The notes beneath the pieces were generated by a model that did not search any database, was not told the DNA's origin, and was given only the letters and a program-made list of their open reading frames with translations. Shown in pieces: positions 33,545 through 46,118 of a stretch of 64,000 nt of DNA. How positions within the stretch are numbered: the stretch's first letter is position 1; each line of letters begins with the position of its first letter. The stretch is from Symsagittifera roscoffensis (taxonomy: Eukaryota; Xenacoelomorpha; Acoela; Convolutidae). Both the position numbers and the translations under genes were made by a program. The stretch lies in assembly GCF_963678635.1 (NCBI RefSeq), contig NC_087062.1:77625200-77689199 (forward strand). The letters run 5' to 3'.

Positions 33545-35626
33545 CTAATCCTTGAATCCCTGGATGGCATTGGAAATGTCAGCCCAGATGGCAGGAAGCT
33601 CCGAGCGGGGTGGGTAGTAGTTGTTAGGGTCCACCACCCTGTTCGGCGCAGGTATTAACACACTGAATCTTCCCTCAGCTAGAGTTGTGACCCTCGTGTA
33701 CACAAAATGTAGGGGTTCTGGCAAGGTGGCATACCCCGGTGATAATACAAAGATGATCTTCACTACATTCCTGGTAAAGTTTCGCTGCACTGATGCCTCC
33801 ACCTCGGTCATGGCCGAGAGCAACGTCATTATAGCTTCTCCTATGACTTCATTGCTCGGGATTGAGCCATCCGTCAGACGGGACAACAACCCTCTGCTCT
33901 GCAAGTTGTCATTCGAGCCGGCAATTACTATCATCTGCGGATCCGTGCTGATCGTCCTCCGCACGCTTATCGTCATGCCTGCTGATTGCCCCCAGTCTAA
34001 CTTAGACGCCGTCAAGAAGATCACATCCGGCCAAAAGAGAGAACGGGGCGTGTAGAGATAGTCTGAACTGGCAATTATCAGATACTTAGCAGCCTTTATA
34101 TCCAAAGGATCATAGGCAGCAAACAGGCTGTCACCCACTGGTGCCTTCAGTCCCTTGTATCTCCTATCGTCCCCTTCCACCGAGGTCGCTAGGGGATATT
34201 CTCTCGAGTACTCACCAGGCGCCTGGCCGGGTGGCTTGGAGAACTGCCTATACAGCTTGTGGTGCTTTTTATTGGGCTTATTCTCTGCCAGAAAATTGCC
34301 CTTCCGAGCAGGTGGTGTCAATTCCCTGGCTCTCCGACAGACGTCCGTAAGTGATCGGGTATTCAAGGGCCCAAATGTATTGTCCTGAGGCAATCCATCA
34401 AGATCCACGAACCTGAGCGTAGTCGAGGAGCTAAACTGTTCTCGTTCCGCTAACAGCCAGTCCAGGCCCGGTATTCGATACAATCTCGAAACTGTGGGAC
34501 CATTTCCACCGATCATCCTTCTAGCATCCTCTCGACACGTCAACGTGCTCATATTCAACCTCGCCGACATGTCCGTCTTATACTGTCCCCAACCGCTGGG
34601 GTCTGGCGGGTTCCAAAGCAGCAAGCTGCTTGCTTCAACTCCTTCCGCCGGCACGGCGCTTGTCGATTGGTTTGTTGTCGAAGCAGGAGTTGCTGTAGCA
34701 TGTGGGTTACCCGTCCTAGACACGGTCTGGGAGGTAGTCTGGTTCTGATCAACCGATCTCCCCAGTCGGCTCTCCAACGGTTGTCTTCTAGGAGGAGGAG
34801 CAGTCCCCAACCTCTCTCTCACATCTGAGCTTGGAGTAACGGGAGCGGCTGTACCCGTCTCCATGGCCAGGAGCCCGAGGCGATTGGCGAGTGATTCCGG
34901 CACGTTGCCCCTCACTCTGCCTCCTCCAGTCGAACTGGTCCGAGCCAGTGTGTTGGTTGTCCTCAATTCTTGCTCCACTTCCCTTAACTGCGTCTGAAAC
35001 ATGTCGTTTATCCAGCGTCTCTCTTGCTGGGTATTGAACTGTATACCATCTCTAGTGAGCGCGAGATGATCAATCATGCGCAGCATGTTCTCAAGATCCA
35101 TGAGTCGCAGTTCGCAGTGATTGCTTCTCACCAGACTGCGGGTCATCTCGTTCCACGGGGTCACATTGCCGTTCATAAAATCAGCCACCGGCGTACCCAC
35201 CTCCGGGTTCTGCGGTATCGTGCACAGCACCACAAGTCTGGGCCTGTATTTTTCCTTCAGCTCATTCAGAAGGCAGACCAGTAGGGGCTCCCACTTGCGC
35301 TCTGGGGTTACAGGGGCCCTCGAAACGTCATTGGTCCCGAGCATTATCACCAACGTTTCCAGGTGATCCTCGCCCTGGAACTCCATCATCTTGATGACCT
35401 GAGCCACGGAAGCTCCTCCAAAAGAAAAAACAGTAGTCTGACCGATGACAAAGATCTCGTTCAGATCCCTCACTAAACTATCTCCTATAACCAAATGACG
35501 ACTCCCCGGGGAATTGCCTGGTTGCTCATGGCGGGGTTCCAGCCCATGCCATTCAAACAAGCTCGAGGATGCTCCGCGGCTACTTGCACGAACTGGTTGC
35601 GAACCGTTAGGTTCTTCCTGATGTCA
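33545..35626 (-). pseudogene. SGNH-hydrolase domain segment of the polyprotein
   Basis: About 690 open codons without an ATG before the domain. Residues 20-200 form an SGNH/GDSL-type fold: VIGDSLVRDL with the nucleophile Ser (near 35482), a GGAS block, MLGTNDV with the oxyanion Asn (near 35333), and a final block reading DGIQFN (35050-35039) where family members have His after DGI or DG. If that Gln replaces the catalytic His, this copy is inactive. A Pro/Ser/Thr-rich linker follows (about 200-330), then a globular part of about 330 residues. Such hydrolases act on ester bonds; a role in a retroelement is unknown to me. The frame joins the preceding coiled-coil part through a 1-base shift near 35550. 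Confidence 0.65.
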
Positions 35627-36668
35627 ACTACGCGAGACTTCTGAATTGTTCCGTCATGCAGAGTCCCCGTTGATACTATGGCTCAAGGCGTTCGCTCCGA
35701 GCTACTTGAGGAACGATCAAGGTGTTGGGAAGGGACGACCCTACCCAGCGTCCGGCCAGTGGTCCTGTTGATCTCTTTCATCGTTGCTCTGGCCACTTGA
35801 TTGAAGGACTCTTGAAACTGGGGAGCCAGATAGGTGTCTGAAGGATCCGGTATCGTATTTCTCGGGTTCGGAGCAGAATGTGATGTCCGCTGAGCTCGAA
35901 CATGTCCGCTGATGTCCGCTGTGATGTCCGTTGATGCCTTCGTCCTGGGACGTGTGTCCCTGGATGCCTCCGAGGAGTTCATCGTCGCCAGAACTTCCGG
36001 TGACATTTGGCTCACCCTCGCCATCAGCTCCTTCAGGTGTTTTATCTCCTCTTCCTTGAAAGCCATTTGCAGATCTTTGAACTTCTTTCTCCATTCGTCT
36101 CTTTCTCGAGCTATTGCCCTGTATTCCTGCAGCTTGGCACACAGCTCGCTCTGATCCTTATCCTTCTTTTCCAACGTCTCGATCGTCTCCGAGGTCTGGA
36201 TCTCTATCTCGTTCATCCTCGCCCTCTTCACTGGAGGAGCAGCTGTTGGAGAATCTACTGAGTGTGACGGGCCCGGCCCATCACTTAGTCTCTTTGCTCC
36301 GATGAGCGGCTGTACCGGTTGAACAGGTAGGGGCATCTCACCTAGCCGGTGATCCCTCTGCTCGCCTAGTCCCGGCTCACGAGCCAAGTCGTGGCCAGAC
36401 ATTTCTCCTCGCCGCCATCTCATTAGTCGGTTTTGACCTCTCTCGGCGGTCCCGGACTCACCGAAGGCCAGCATCAGCACTACTTCCGTGGGGCAATTCC
36501 CTCGACCCTCTCGTCCTAACGCGTTGAGGAGAGCAACCACAAACATTGCCAATCCCGGGTTTTCTTGTGCAAAGTCACAGTCAATCAGCTCAGCCGCTGA
36601 TACATCTCGTCCAGAGTCGCTCCTAGACTCACTGAGAGGAATTCCATCAAGTTATTCGTGTCACCCAT
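35627..36668 (-). pseudogene. N-terminal coiled-coil part of the polyprotein
   Basis: ATG at 36668 (MGDTNNLMEFL) opens a frame that shifts after about 26 codons, then runs to TGA 35685-35683. Coding sense continues in the same frame past that stop to about 35550. A helical N-terminus is followed by a Pro-rich stretch, a basic PPVKRARM that resembles a nuclear localisation signal (about 36230), a coiled coil of about 80 residues (36200-35990, Glu/Lys-rich) and a Ser/Thr-rich tail. The overall design is Gag-like or structural, but no zinc knuckle is seen. Confidence 0.55.
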
Positions 36669-37473
36669 CTTTCTGTAGTTTATCTTTTGTCGTCGTGTTC
36701 CTTCTGATTTATTAAATTCAATAAACAAAACTGGATCAATCAAGATCTAAAAAGCAAGTCACGACTTAAAACCATCATTTCATGCCGTCCCATTTCATGG
36801 ATAAAACATCATTGTTTTAAAAACGACCCTTTGGAATTCTATTTTGTTCTTGATTTAAAAACTAGCACCAAGGTGGATTGTCCGCCTTCAACCTTAACAA
36901 GGTTACACAAATGAGCGCTGTCACCTTCACTACCTGGAGTGTTCCAGGTCTTTCAAGACGCAAACATCACATAAAACATAACCTAACAACACATAACACA
37001 TAAACTGTACACATTCACACTATTACATAAAAACATAATCCCTAGTAGCTAGCCTAAAACTTAATCATAATGCCTATAAAGTATATTAATAAAAACCACT
37101 TATCGCCGAATGCAACTCCTAGCACATGCTTAGATAGTACTTTTTATGTAGGTAAACCTCTATGTCAGTTTCTAAAAATATCACGTGTACAAGGGCATAT
37201 AACTCTCTCGGATGTAGCTTTCCCCCATTGGGATCATAAACTGGTAACGAGAGACAGGTCACTCCTCTCTCCACCAAAAAAAAATCCCTAAGTCGAGTCA
37301 AGGCCAATACCAAGCTCTCTGGATTTACGTGTTACTTATCAGTGGCCTTAGTAACCAGAAAACACAAATATTTCCTTGGTACCTGTGATGCAACAGGGGG
37401 CAGCGCTATCATCCCTCCCACACCAGGCCTCTGTTTCCATGAAAACTCGATATTCTTATACTCTCTTTTAAAG
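36669..37473. other. Spacer between pol of element B and the downstream polyprotein
   Basis: About 800 bp, AT-richer than its neighbours, with no sustained frame. It could be an internal promoter or leader for the downstream polyprotein, or the boundary between two elements. I found no LTR pair that would decide this. Confidence 0.4.
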
Positions 37474-38720
37474 TCAGCCGCTAGTGCTGTTTTGAAGCTT
37501 ACATCCGCGGTTATCGCTATAGCGCATGTACGTTCCGTGAAAAGGAAATCGCTGTCCGTTTTGACGATATTGCTTGAATAATGGTTCGGTAGGTCGAAAT
37601 AAGAATTCCGTTTCCAGTTCTCCGGTCTCCCTTGCCGATTTTAATTTTTTAAGGATCAAGTTTTCGGTGTGGGTGAGTCCTACCCCCACTCCCTGGACAA
37701 AAATATCCATCGACGGCCCCGTCGATTGCCCAAAATTGAGCAGATCGAGGTTGGATTGCGGAACGCGTAGAGGGCCATCTGGAGCGACCCAGTTGGACTC
37801 GGTATTGTCATGGCTGACGTATTTGATGCCGTCTTTATCATTGTCCTGAATCGTCAAGATTGTCTCCGTAGGATCTGCCGGTAGATCATGGAGCCATTCG
37901 AGCACTCGCAAATTCGTTAGTTCTTGCTCATGAGTCTGCTTCGCCTCTGGTTCGTACTCTACTTCTAGTTCGGAGCGATCGTCGATCCAATCCTGATCCA
38001 TGTCATTCACCAAGTCAATCTCTTTTGGCACTGCTACTTCATCCATTCCTACCAGCGAGTCCATCATATCACTCAAAACTATCCTGTCTATGACAAAATC
38101 CTCGCCATACGGGTTGTACTTTTTCTTGTTTCTTCCTTTCTTGCCCTACCGTGTCTTCATGGTGAAAGGAAGGTCAGGTTGTACTCCTTTGTCAATTTAA
38201 AATTGTTATGGGCAGTCCCAGTCCTCTTCGGCATGAGGTAGGGTTTCGTCGTCCACCTCCACTCGCTCGGTCAACTCCAGGTCCAGTGGCAGATCGCAAT
38301 TATCCACCACCTCATTCCCGTCGTTTTTGTCACGCGTACCCCTTTCATTCACTTCACAAGCAGGATCCACTATCAAATAGTCTCCCTCTTGCATCTCCGC
38401 TGGGATGCACCAGTCCTCTGATGAGGCATTGTGCGGTTTGATGTTTTCGTAATGAGCTGCTCTTCCGGTGCTCAATCGATAAAAACGACCTCCTTGGTGC
38501 GCTTCTGTTATTTGAAATGGGCTGCGCCATTTTTAAAATAATTTTTGGTTCCTTTTGGTGGAACTACTTCCTGGAACACCCAGACGTACTTGCCGACTGA
38601 GAAGCCTTTTGCATCTGCAGTCCTTTTATCAAATCTATTTTTTTGTCTAATTTGCGCCTGTTGCGTGTTCCTCCTGCATAAGTAATTGAGGTCATGCTGC
38701 CTTCTGATAACAACACGCAC
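37474..38720 (-). pseudogene. Post-integrase tail of Pol, element B
   Basis: Three pieces in shifting frames. 38720-38508 is basic, with a VWVFQ strand that looks like the SH3-like C-terminal domain of integrase. 38475-38206 contains GRAAHYENIKPHN and an acidic stretch. 38076-37474 is an acidic 200-codon tail. The tail after integrase is much longer than in typical Ty3/gypsy Pol. I see no known motif in it. Confidence 0.6.
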
Positions 38721-38835
38721 GTACGTTTGTCGTGTTATTTTCTTCCCTTCATACTCAGGGTAGAAGAACGTTAACGGAAGAGCTTTTTATTGACCAGTTA
38801 GTGGGATGCTCTGTGCTGTTGTAAGCGCCCATCAC

Positions 38836-39535
38836 TTACGGCAAGTGTCTATCCCAGTCATCCATGTAGCGTGAGCAATAGACTCTCAACATGGATGCCA
38901 GCGTGCGATTTTGCCTTTCAACTAGGCCATTCGTTTGTGGGTGATAAGTGGTCGAGTGGGCCTTTGCCACCTGCGACCTCTTCATTAACTCCTTCGTGAG
39001 ATCGCCCACGAATGCTTTGCTATTGTCCGATTGGAATGTGACGGGGCAGCCGTGCCTCGCTATCCACACATTTATCCAGTGGTCGCATGTTTCTTCCGCT
39101 GATGCTGTCATGCAGGGGGCTGTCTCTGCATATTTCGTGAAAAGATCAATCATTACCAGCACCTGATTGTAGCCCGTGGCTGTCATGCATATCTTCTGAT
39201 GATCAATTTGCACTATCGTTGAATCCCGATGACTCTATTGACTGCAGAGGGAACCTTAGTTTCCTGGGGTCCTTCGCCTGTTGACACGACAAGCATGCAG
39301 AGATCCACTTTTCACAAGCCTTCTTCAAACCAGGCCAGTCGAATCATTTCTGTATCTTGTTGTACACTTTGTCCACGCCTTGATGGCCCATCTAATCATG
39401 TGAACGAAAAAGTAATTTGGTCTGGTATAACTGTGGTAACACTATTGAATTATTATTGTAAAGGTCCTCGTCCTCTTCCTTGCGTTTACAGGCTACGATT
39501 CCGTCTTTGTTCAGGTAAAACAAATCCTTTCTCTT
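38836..39535 (-). pseudogene. Integrase (zinc-binding and catalytic core), element B
   Basis: 38836-39213 holds the core with DHQKI, FQSDN and HPQTNGLVERQN, giving the three catalytic acidic residues; the usual Gly after SDN is Ser here. The upstream zinc region (39215-39440, with CxxC in a SCQQ-type context) is readable only across frame changes and at least one stop, so this integrase is broken. Confidence 0.8.
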
Positions 39536-39538
39536 CAA

Positions 39539-40630
39539 TTAGAACTGCTTCAAGGTCTTATAGCTGTCTTCTTCTAAATCTCCCTTGTCAGGTGCTCCAT
39601 TCTCGTTCCATCTCTTCAGATTGCTCGTCATTCTATCATTTTTGTGAGCCCTTAGGAGATCCGACAGGTATCTGGCTTTCAGATACGTCTTTCCCACGTT
39701 TAATTGCCCGCTAATTATCTCCGGAGCATGAGCATTGTCCATCAACTTGACGCACCATATCTTCTTCAAAGGTGTTGCTTCCTGCACAGATGGCTCCAGA
39801 TTGGTACGGACGACCGTACCATGTGGCAGTAATATGGTTGGGCGTTTCGACACCGCTATCAGTTCAAGCTCATCTGCGGCATTGTCCACTATAGGGCCCT
39901 CCTCATCAGAGGTATACCTGACTCTGTCCGGGTCCTGATGCATTTCCCGGTCCAGCCCGCGCTGTATCCATTCCACCAACAAGGAAAGAATCGCAATCTC
40001 CGAAACATCCGAAATGGAAGTAGTCTCTGATGTGTTTTCCCAGGACTGGGGCCTCGAGTCATCACTCGAGCCGCTGGATTCCACATCATTATGTTCCGAT
40101 CTGTCTGTGATGTTTCTCGACTCCCCGGACAAAACTTTGTCCCTTGGTCGCCTTGAATCCGGCTCCCCGGACAACATTCTGTCCTTTGGTTGTCCCAACA
40201 TTGTCTCCCCGGACAAGTCGTCCTGTACGGGCTCGAAAGTGCCTGACTCCCCGGACATTGTCGCGTCCCCGGATGAACAATTCAAGCTCGGTTTGTACTC
40301 TTCCCTTGCTTCCGTAAATTGTACTTTTCTCGTGAAGCTGGATTTCGACTTGACCCTGACTTCTTTAGTGGCTTGGACCTGGGTCGATGTCCCACGTTCT
40401 GTGAACGAAGTCCTCAACAAGACATCCTCCGGCATTGAGTTCACCAGCTGGTTCACTATCGACCGGCAATCCCATTCAACATCGCGACTGCGAATGATCA
40501 CTTGCCTTTTATCCGTTCTCTCAGTGGTGGTCAACCGTTGAATGGTTTCCATCCACTCACGATCATGCCTGTCCACTTCTCTATCCAGCAAGTCACGGAG
40601 CTTCCCCATGACGTCCGGCGCCACGTTCAC
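39539..40630 (-). pseudogene. Long acidic linker between RNase H and integrase, element B
   Basis: An uninterrupted 363-codon frame between RNase H and the integrase zinc region. It begins with a helical charged part, then about 130 residues of Ser/Glu/Asp-rich sequence containing four or five SGE repeats (LSGET, LSGEP, LSGES, also MSGES; 40310-40100). It ends with a conserved-looking stretch (IWCVK, ISGQ, TYLKARYLSDLLR) that leads into integrase. Most Ty3/gypsy elements have only a short connection here. It may be a lineage-specific insertion domain. Confidence 0.6.
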
Positions 40631-40656
40631 TGTCCTATTTAGCAGGGCTATGCTGT

Positions 40657-41262
40657 TTATACCCAGCCTGTTAAGCCTTGCTGCACCAGATTGGATCGGA
40701 CTAGCAGATCCAGCGGTACAAGATCACCCCTGGCCAATACCTTTATTTCAGCTGCCCTCTCCACCGGAAGTTCAGGGTGTCCTGGTATGGGGTGACCTGA
40801 CTTGTACAGCCACCTGGTTAGTGGTAGTTTATCGTAGGTTTCCTTATCTAGGAATGAAAATCCGTCTTTGATTTCTGCCTGATTGGCCTGCTTCTCTTCT
40901 AAGCGCTCATAGAATTCTGTCTTTTTACTGAGGGTATCAGCATTCTGGTGCTTGTCACGGGTACGGTGCTCTATGATCATGTGGTATCCATCCAGGCGCA
41001 CGATCCAACGACCAATATAACTTTGGTCCATCGAATAGGTTTTCAGCCAGACAAGGGCACGATTATCCACACGCAACTTGAAGGGAGCAGTCCCCAAGTA
41101 GGCCCTATACTTTTTCACGAAAGTGATCACCGCGAACATTTCCGCTTTTGGTGCGCCGTACTTCATCTCAGTATCGCTCAGGACCTTACTTCCGTAGGCT
41201 ATCGGACGGAGACGTTCTCCCGTTCCACTCTTGCTCCTGGTGAAGTATGCCTGATATCGCAA
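40657..41262 (-). pseudogene. RNase H and C-terminal part, element B
   Basis: Contains the PIAYGSKVL strand, the AEMFAV helix (catalytic Glu), LRVDNRALVW (third acidic residue), a HRTRDKHQNADTLSK motif and a tail of about 80 residues. The first catalytic Asp (VLDTD) lies in the RT frame just upstream, so the domain is split by a frame change near 41230. Confidence 0.82.
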
Positions 41263-42481
41263 CTATCAATGCATCCGTGTCTAACACGAACATCCCCTTC
41301 TCAGTTGGCATGCCGAGGACCGGTGCCTCGCAAAGTTCACGTTTAATATTTTCAAATGAAACTTGTGCCTCATCAGTCCAAGTGAATTTTTTGCCTTTAT
41401 TTCTCATCAACTGATGCATGGGGTATATTTTATCGACGTATCCCTTGACGAATTCCCGATAATAGTTAGCAAACCCCAAAAAACTCATCAGTTGTGTATC
41501 TGTCTTGGGTGCCTTCCAGGTCAAGACCGCTTCGACCGCTTCGGGATCCGGTCTCACTCCATGCTTATCCACCAGGCGGCCCAGATATTTTATGGAGTCT
41601 CTGAGGATTTCACACTTTGAGGGTTTACACTTCAGGTCCGCCTGCTTCATGCAAACAAACACCTCATCCAACCTCTCTATGTGATCCTCCAGGGTTGGTG
41701 TTGCTATCACGACGTCATCGACATAACACATGATGAGGTTCCCGTATTTCTTTGTCACACTTGTGAGTGCCTGGGCCATCAGTCGCTGGAATGTGGCCGT
41801 CGCGTTGCACAATCCGAACGGCATCCTCTTCCACTGGAACAGTCTCAGCTCGCACGCGAAGCCCGTTTTCTCACGATCTTGCTTTCTGAGCGGCACCTGG
41901 GTATATCTGCGTCAGAACGCAGAGCCCAAGTCTAACATCGTGAAGAACTTCACGTCCCCCAGCTTGGAGAGGCTCTCATCGATGCGGGGAATTGGGTATT
42001 CGTCCTTTATCGTCACTGCGTTCAAGTAACGGAAACCACAACAAAACCTGAGTTGCCCCCATTTTTTCTTGGCCATTAACACGCCAAATGCCCACGGGGA
42101 CTTCGACGGCTCGATCATGTCGTACTCCATTAACAATTCGATCTCTTTCCTGCACGCTTCTGACCTGTGTGGGGTCATTCTCCTCGCCCCTTCCCTATGA
42201 GGCACCGAGCCCTCTTCTATCTCAATCTCGTATTCTACAAAATTGCAGCAACCTATGTCGGCCTTATGCTTCGAAAAATCGTCTGCATTCCGATTTAGCA
42301 CCGCACTTAGCGAATCTAGTTCTTTGTCCGATATTTTACCCTTTAGATTTTCTATCTCGGGCAGGACAGGTTTATTTGCTGCTAACTCTGTTTCTGTCGG
42401 TCTCTCGGGAAAATTTGAACAACTAGACAACCCATCATCTGTCTCCGACTTCATTGAAAACAATTTATTAGAAGATTTCAA
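41186..42481 (-). pseudogene. Reverse transcriptase, element B
   Basis: Two same-frame pieces. 42481-41912 holds the N-terminal spacer, fingers and first palm motif (MLDLGSAF). 41896-41186 holds the CYVDDVVIAT catalytic box (about 41725-41713), the FLGFANYYREF thumb and the start of RNase H. They are separated by TGA 41914-41912, which comes with about 12 extra bases where a Trp-Gln-Val-Pro run is expected by comparison with element C. The catalytic box is intact. Confidence 0.88.
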
Positions 42482-42495
42482 TTTATTTATTCTCT

Positions 42496-43530
42496 TCAGT
42501 ATACACTCCGAGGCAATGCGTAGCCAAGTTTATTTCCCCTCTGTATTGTCACTGTGGTTGCTTCTGTGTTCAACAACACACTCACACACATTCCGCTCTG
42601 AGTGAGTGAGAAACTTCTTCCTAAAATAGCCGAGATCTTACTCTTTGGATTTGGTACCAGACACACCTGTCTGTCATTATTGAGTTCATTTAGATTCCTC
42701 ATCCTAAACGTAGCTGCCACGGCTTGGTTTGGTTTCAATCTAATTTTTCGATCAAGAAAAATTGGCACCTTAGCCTGGTTAATTAAGATCTTATTAAGAG
42801 GTTTCTTTCCATACTTCCTCTCAGGATCTTTGATCCTAATCAACCCGTCGTTGAGGCCGATCGTGACATCAAAGTTGCGTACGAAGTCCCTCCCCAGGAT
42901 GAATTGGTCGGATTCGTCCAATTTTTTCACTAACAGGAAACTCATCTAAAGATGTCTTCCTACAAGCTGCAGTGGTATAATCGGGGTCCGCCCTGTCACA
43001 TAGATTGCTGCCAGTCTGATGTTTGTCGGTATCAGATTCGACCTGTCGAAGCCCATATCAGTCCAGATGCTGACTGGCATGACGTTGACCACTGCTCCCG
43101 TGTCTAACAGTCCTTTTACTGAAAGTTGTCTGCCCTGCACATCTAGCACATGTGCTGCCAGATCGGCTTCGCAACTTATGTGAACCGCATCCTGTTCAAG
43201 CATGGCATTGTTTCCGATTCGTCGCAGCTTCAGCGCTTCTTGGTCAATGTATATCCGGCCTATCTGATCACTCGCATCAGTCACGTGAGCCTTCGTGTAG
43301 ATATTAATGCCGTCCACATTCATCAAAATCGGATATGGGCCATTGACTTCGTTATAATGTCCATCCACTCTCATTAGCCTGGGATCTCCTGTCGTGAGCA
43401 GCGCTCGCACTGCCCTGGAGTCCAACTTTGGATCCTTCTCCCTCAGGTAGTCCGCATAAATGTCCAATTGTACCAGCGTAATCTCGGACGGTTCACTCAA
43501 GTTCTTGACTACCTGGTGTCCTGCCACCAA
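42496..43530 (-). pseudogene. Aspartic protease and downstream domain, element B
   Basis: The frame 43530-42946 contains LLDTGAVVNVMP (active site, about 43105-43090). It is followed in the same frame, after TAG 42948-42946, by 42945-42496 with an ILGRDF motif, the second retropepsin signature. In element C the residue at the TAG is Trp, so a TGG to TAG change explains the stop. About 100 residues after ILGRDF form a further domain before RT. Confidence 0.82.
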
Positions 43531-44213
43531 AAAATGGACATTATCTTCGTCCCTTCTTTCGTCATGTCAAAGGTTTTACCCGATATAACATTTAGCTTTA
43601 GTCTCTGCTTTCTGAGCTCCCGCTTGTCTTCTTCTTTCGTTGTTTTCCCCAGGATGTCAAACTTTTCCCGAAGATCTGTGCTTTCCAGTTCCGACCTTAC
43701 CCATTGCTCAACTTCCTTCGTGGCTAGCTCCTGTTGGACATTCTGCAACGCTGTCCTCGCCGCCAAGCCATAATCCATCTTGAGCGGGCCGGCCGACTCT
43801 GCCTCCAGGCTCGAGGCTACCACCTCATCAGGCAAGGTCTTCACCTTCTTAGTCGCAAAAAGTTGCTTGGTGTCGTTTCTTTTCTCCGAGACTCAGCCTC
43901 GTTCATCAGGCGTGCTTGACAGGCTTCGTGCGAGCGCCTCTTCATGACGGGGATGTTTTGCGTCCGCCACTGCATCCCAAAATTGATTGCAATCCGACTT
44001 GAATTTTCCCTACAAATTACAGAAGAAGCACCTCGGTCCATACTTTATTATGAGTCCTCTTACGTACTCCTCGTGGTCCTCGTCAGTCGCGTCAGTCGCG
44101 TCAACGTCATTGAGAAAGTGGCCTATCGCCTTCATGTTCTGTTTGTAAGCAGAATAGGCGGAAACATGGTGGTCCATCGAGCCAAAATTCGCACTTGATC
44201 TCCTCTTATCCAT
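43509..44213 (-). pseudogene. Nucleocapsid and linker, element B (zinc knuckle 1 degraded)
   Basis: The element C counterpart has two CX2CX4HX4C knuckles. Here the first (44190-44150) has lost all three Cys (to Ser, Phe and Tyr) while the His remains. The second starts CFFCNL and is cut by TAG at 44012-44010, with GKFKSDC following in frame. A charged linker (43844-43509) leads to the protease. RNA binding by this copy is presumably lost. Confidence 0.75.
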
Positions 44214-44231
44214 GTCGTCACGAGGTCTGTA

Positions 44232-45949
44232 TCAACTGGAGTTTGCGCCAAGGTTTGTTCCGCTGTAGTTGCCGTAATTGCTGTAACGGTTCTGCGCCCT
44301 CGGTTTTATAAGCAAGTACTCACGCGACTCCATACGCAAATCATCGGGCATGGGTACCTGGTCAAGCGACAGGGTGAAGTGCGTGGCTAGCGTGGTTTTC
44401 AGCTCGTCACTCTTTACTCCATCCATGAACTTTGAGGCAATCGCTAAGTTCCGCTCCGATATTCTCTCATCGGGATTGCTTCTCCTTCTGAGTAATTCAA
44501 GGTCGTCCATAAACTTGTCTATGTATTCGTCATCTCTTTGACGCCCCTTTTCGAACTTCACCATAGCCTGATGCCTTTGTACTCCAGAGCCGAAACGGTT
44601 CAGCAGGATGTCGAATATCTTGCGAGTGCTGTCTCGCTCATTGGCCCTTTTCGCCATCATACAATTTAGGGCGGTACCCTCCAGGTTGCTTGTCAGTGCG
44701 CTGCGTTCCTGTTTCTTTGAGAGATTCTCTTCTTCAAAGTGCAACTTCATCACCTCTATCCAAGTATCGATGCAACCATTTGACTCGTCTTTGTATAATT
44801 TCGGCTTTTTGAGTGTCTTCTCGACCTCTCTCCTCTCTCGGTTGACTTCGAGAGCTTGGTGATGAATGTTTCGAGAGATCTTATTCAGTGGCTCAAACAT
44901 CGAAGCATACATAGTCGTGTCCTGCGAGACCGTAGTCAGATCTGGCACTGATCTGACTTGTGGCACAGTGGGAAATCTTGTCTCCGGGGTGGCATCCGCC
45001 TCCGGCGGGACCGAGTTCGTCCAACCTGGCCTCGATGGGGCTGCCCTGGGCCGCCCCCTCTGCTTAGATTCGTACTTCGTTCTCGAACTTTGCTGCGCCC
45101 TGGCATAGCTGCGTGCTGCATCTCCATCATTTGCCTGGCGTGAGCGCTCCCTTGGGGCGGAACGCTCCTCCCGGTTGCTCCCGTTTAAGATCTCGTCAAG
45201 CTTCCGCATCATCAGGTCAGATTTGGCATCTAACCTTTTCTCCAGGCTAGTCATCGTATGAGCATAGGTATTGTCGTGATCAATTATTAATCGCTCGATC
45301 TCTCTTGTCATCCTAACCTCTCTTTCCTCTGACTCCTTGTTTGCCTGAGCCAAGCTCTCCGTCAGGCATCGATCGGTGTTGCGAATCAATTGAGCCTGAC
45401 CGACTCTCGCCTGAGACTTCACGTGTGTCAGTTCATCTCGCAGTTTCTCTTGACCCTGGTGAGCTCTCTCCTCGACTCGATCATTCTCTTAGTCATGTCT
45501 CGTCGCAGTTCTTCCAGGCCTGTCACTTATACCGCCTGCCGCCCCCGATGCCGGGGTTAGACCCAGAGAAGATGAGGTCAACTGCGGTTGCAGACTGGTA
45601 CTCGATGACGCGCAATCCTTTTGCTTGCCCATCGACATCATCAACCTGCCGAACGTCGAGGATGCTCCTACGGTTATCCCATCAGACATGGTACTGGTCG
45701 GCGAGGTGGACAACGCCTTCCTGCTCATGTCATTCCTTGGGCACGGCGTGAAATCCACATCAGGATGGGCTATCTCCGGATGCTCATAACTGGAAGATAT
45801 ACCTTCTGTTTGTAGTGACGCCATGCGCTCATCGTACAAAGACTTCCCGCTTTTCTTGGCTTTTGAACTGGTTTGTTCTTCGCTCGAGTTATACTTGACA
45901 TCATCGAATTCTTGTTCTGCTTGACTAGAGATGATTGTTATTTTCTCCA
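44232..45949 (-). pseudogene. Gag of element B
   Basis: One frame from about 45949 to 44232 with a single in-frame TAA (45491-45489). No ATG marks the start. The N-terminal part is acidic and Ser-rich. A coiled coil (45400-45190) precedes an Arg/Pro-rich linker. A capsid-like part (44870-44300) has KDESNGCIDTWIEVMKLHF, LNRFGSGVQ and FDDLE-like blocks shared with element C. No signal or membrane segment. Confidence 0.8.
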
Positions 45950-46118
45950 CCTGTTACCCTTAGTCTCTGACTTGAACAATACTTCTACTTGAACAATACT
46001 TCTTCTCGCGGTTCGGCCTCGGAACGCTCCGTGGCCTCTTCCGTTCTTTCAACTTCCTCCCGTTCAAAGTCCTCGCCTGACTCTTCCAGGTCCGCGTGAT
46101 GGTGGTAGTCGGGTCGGA

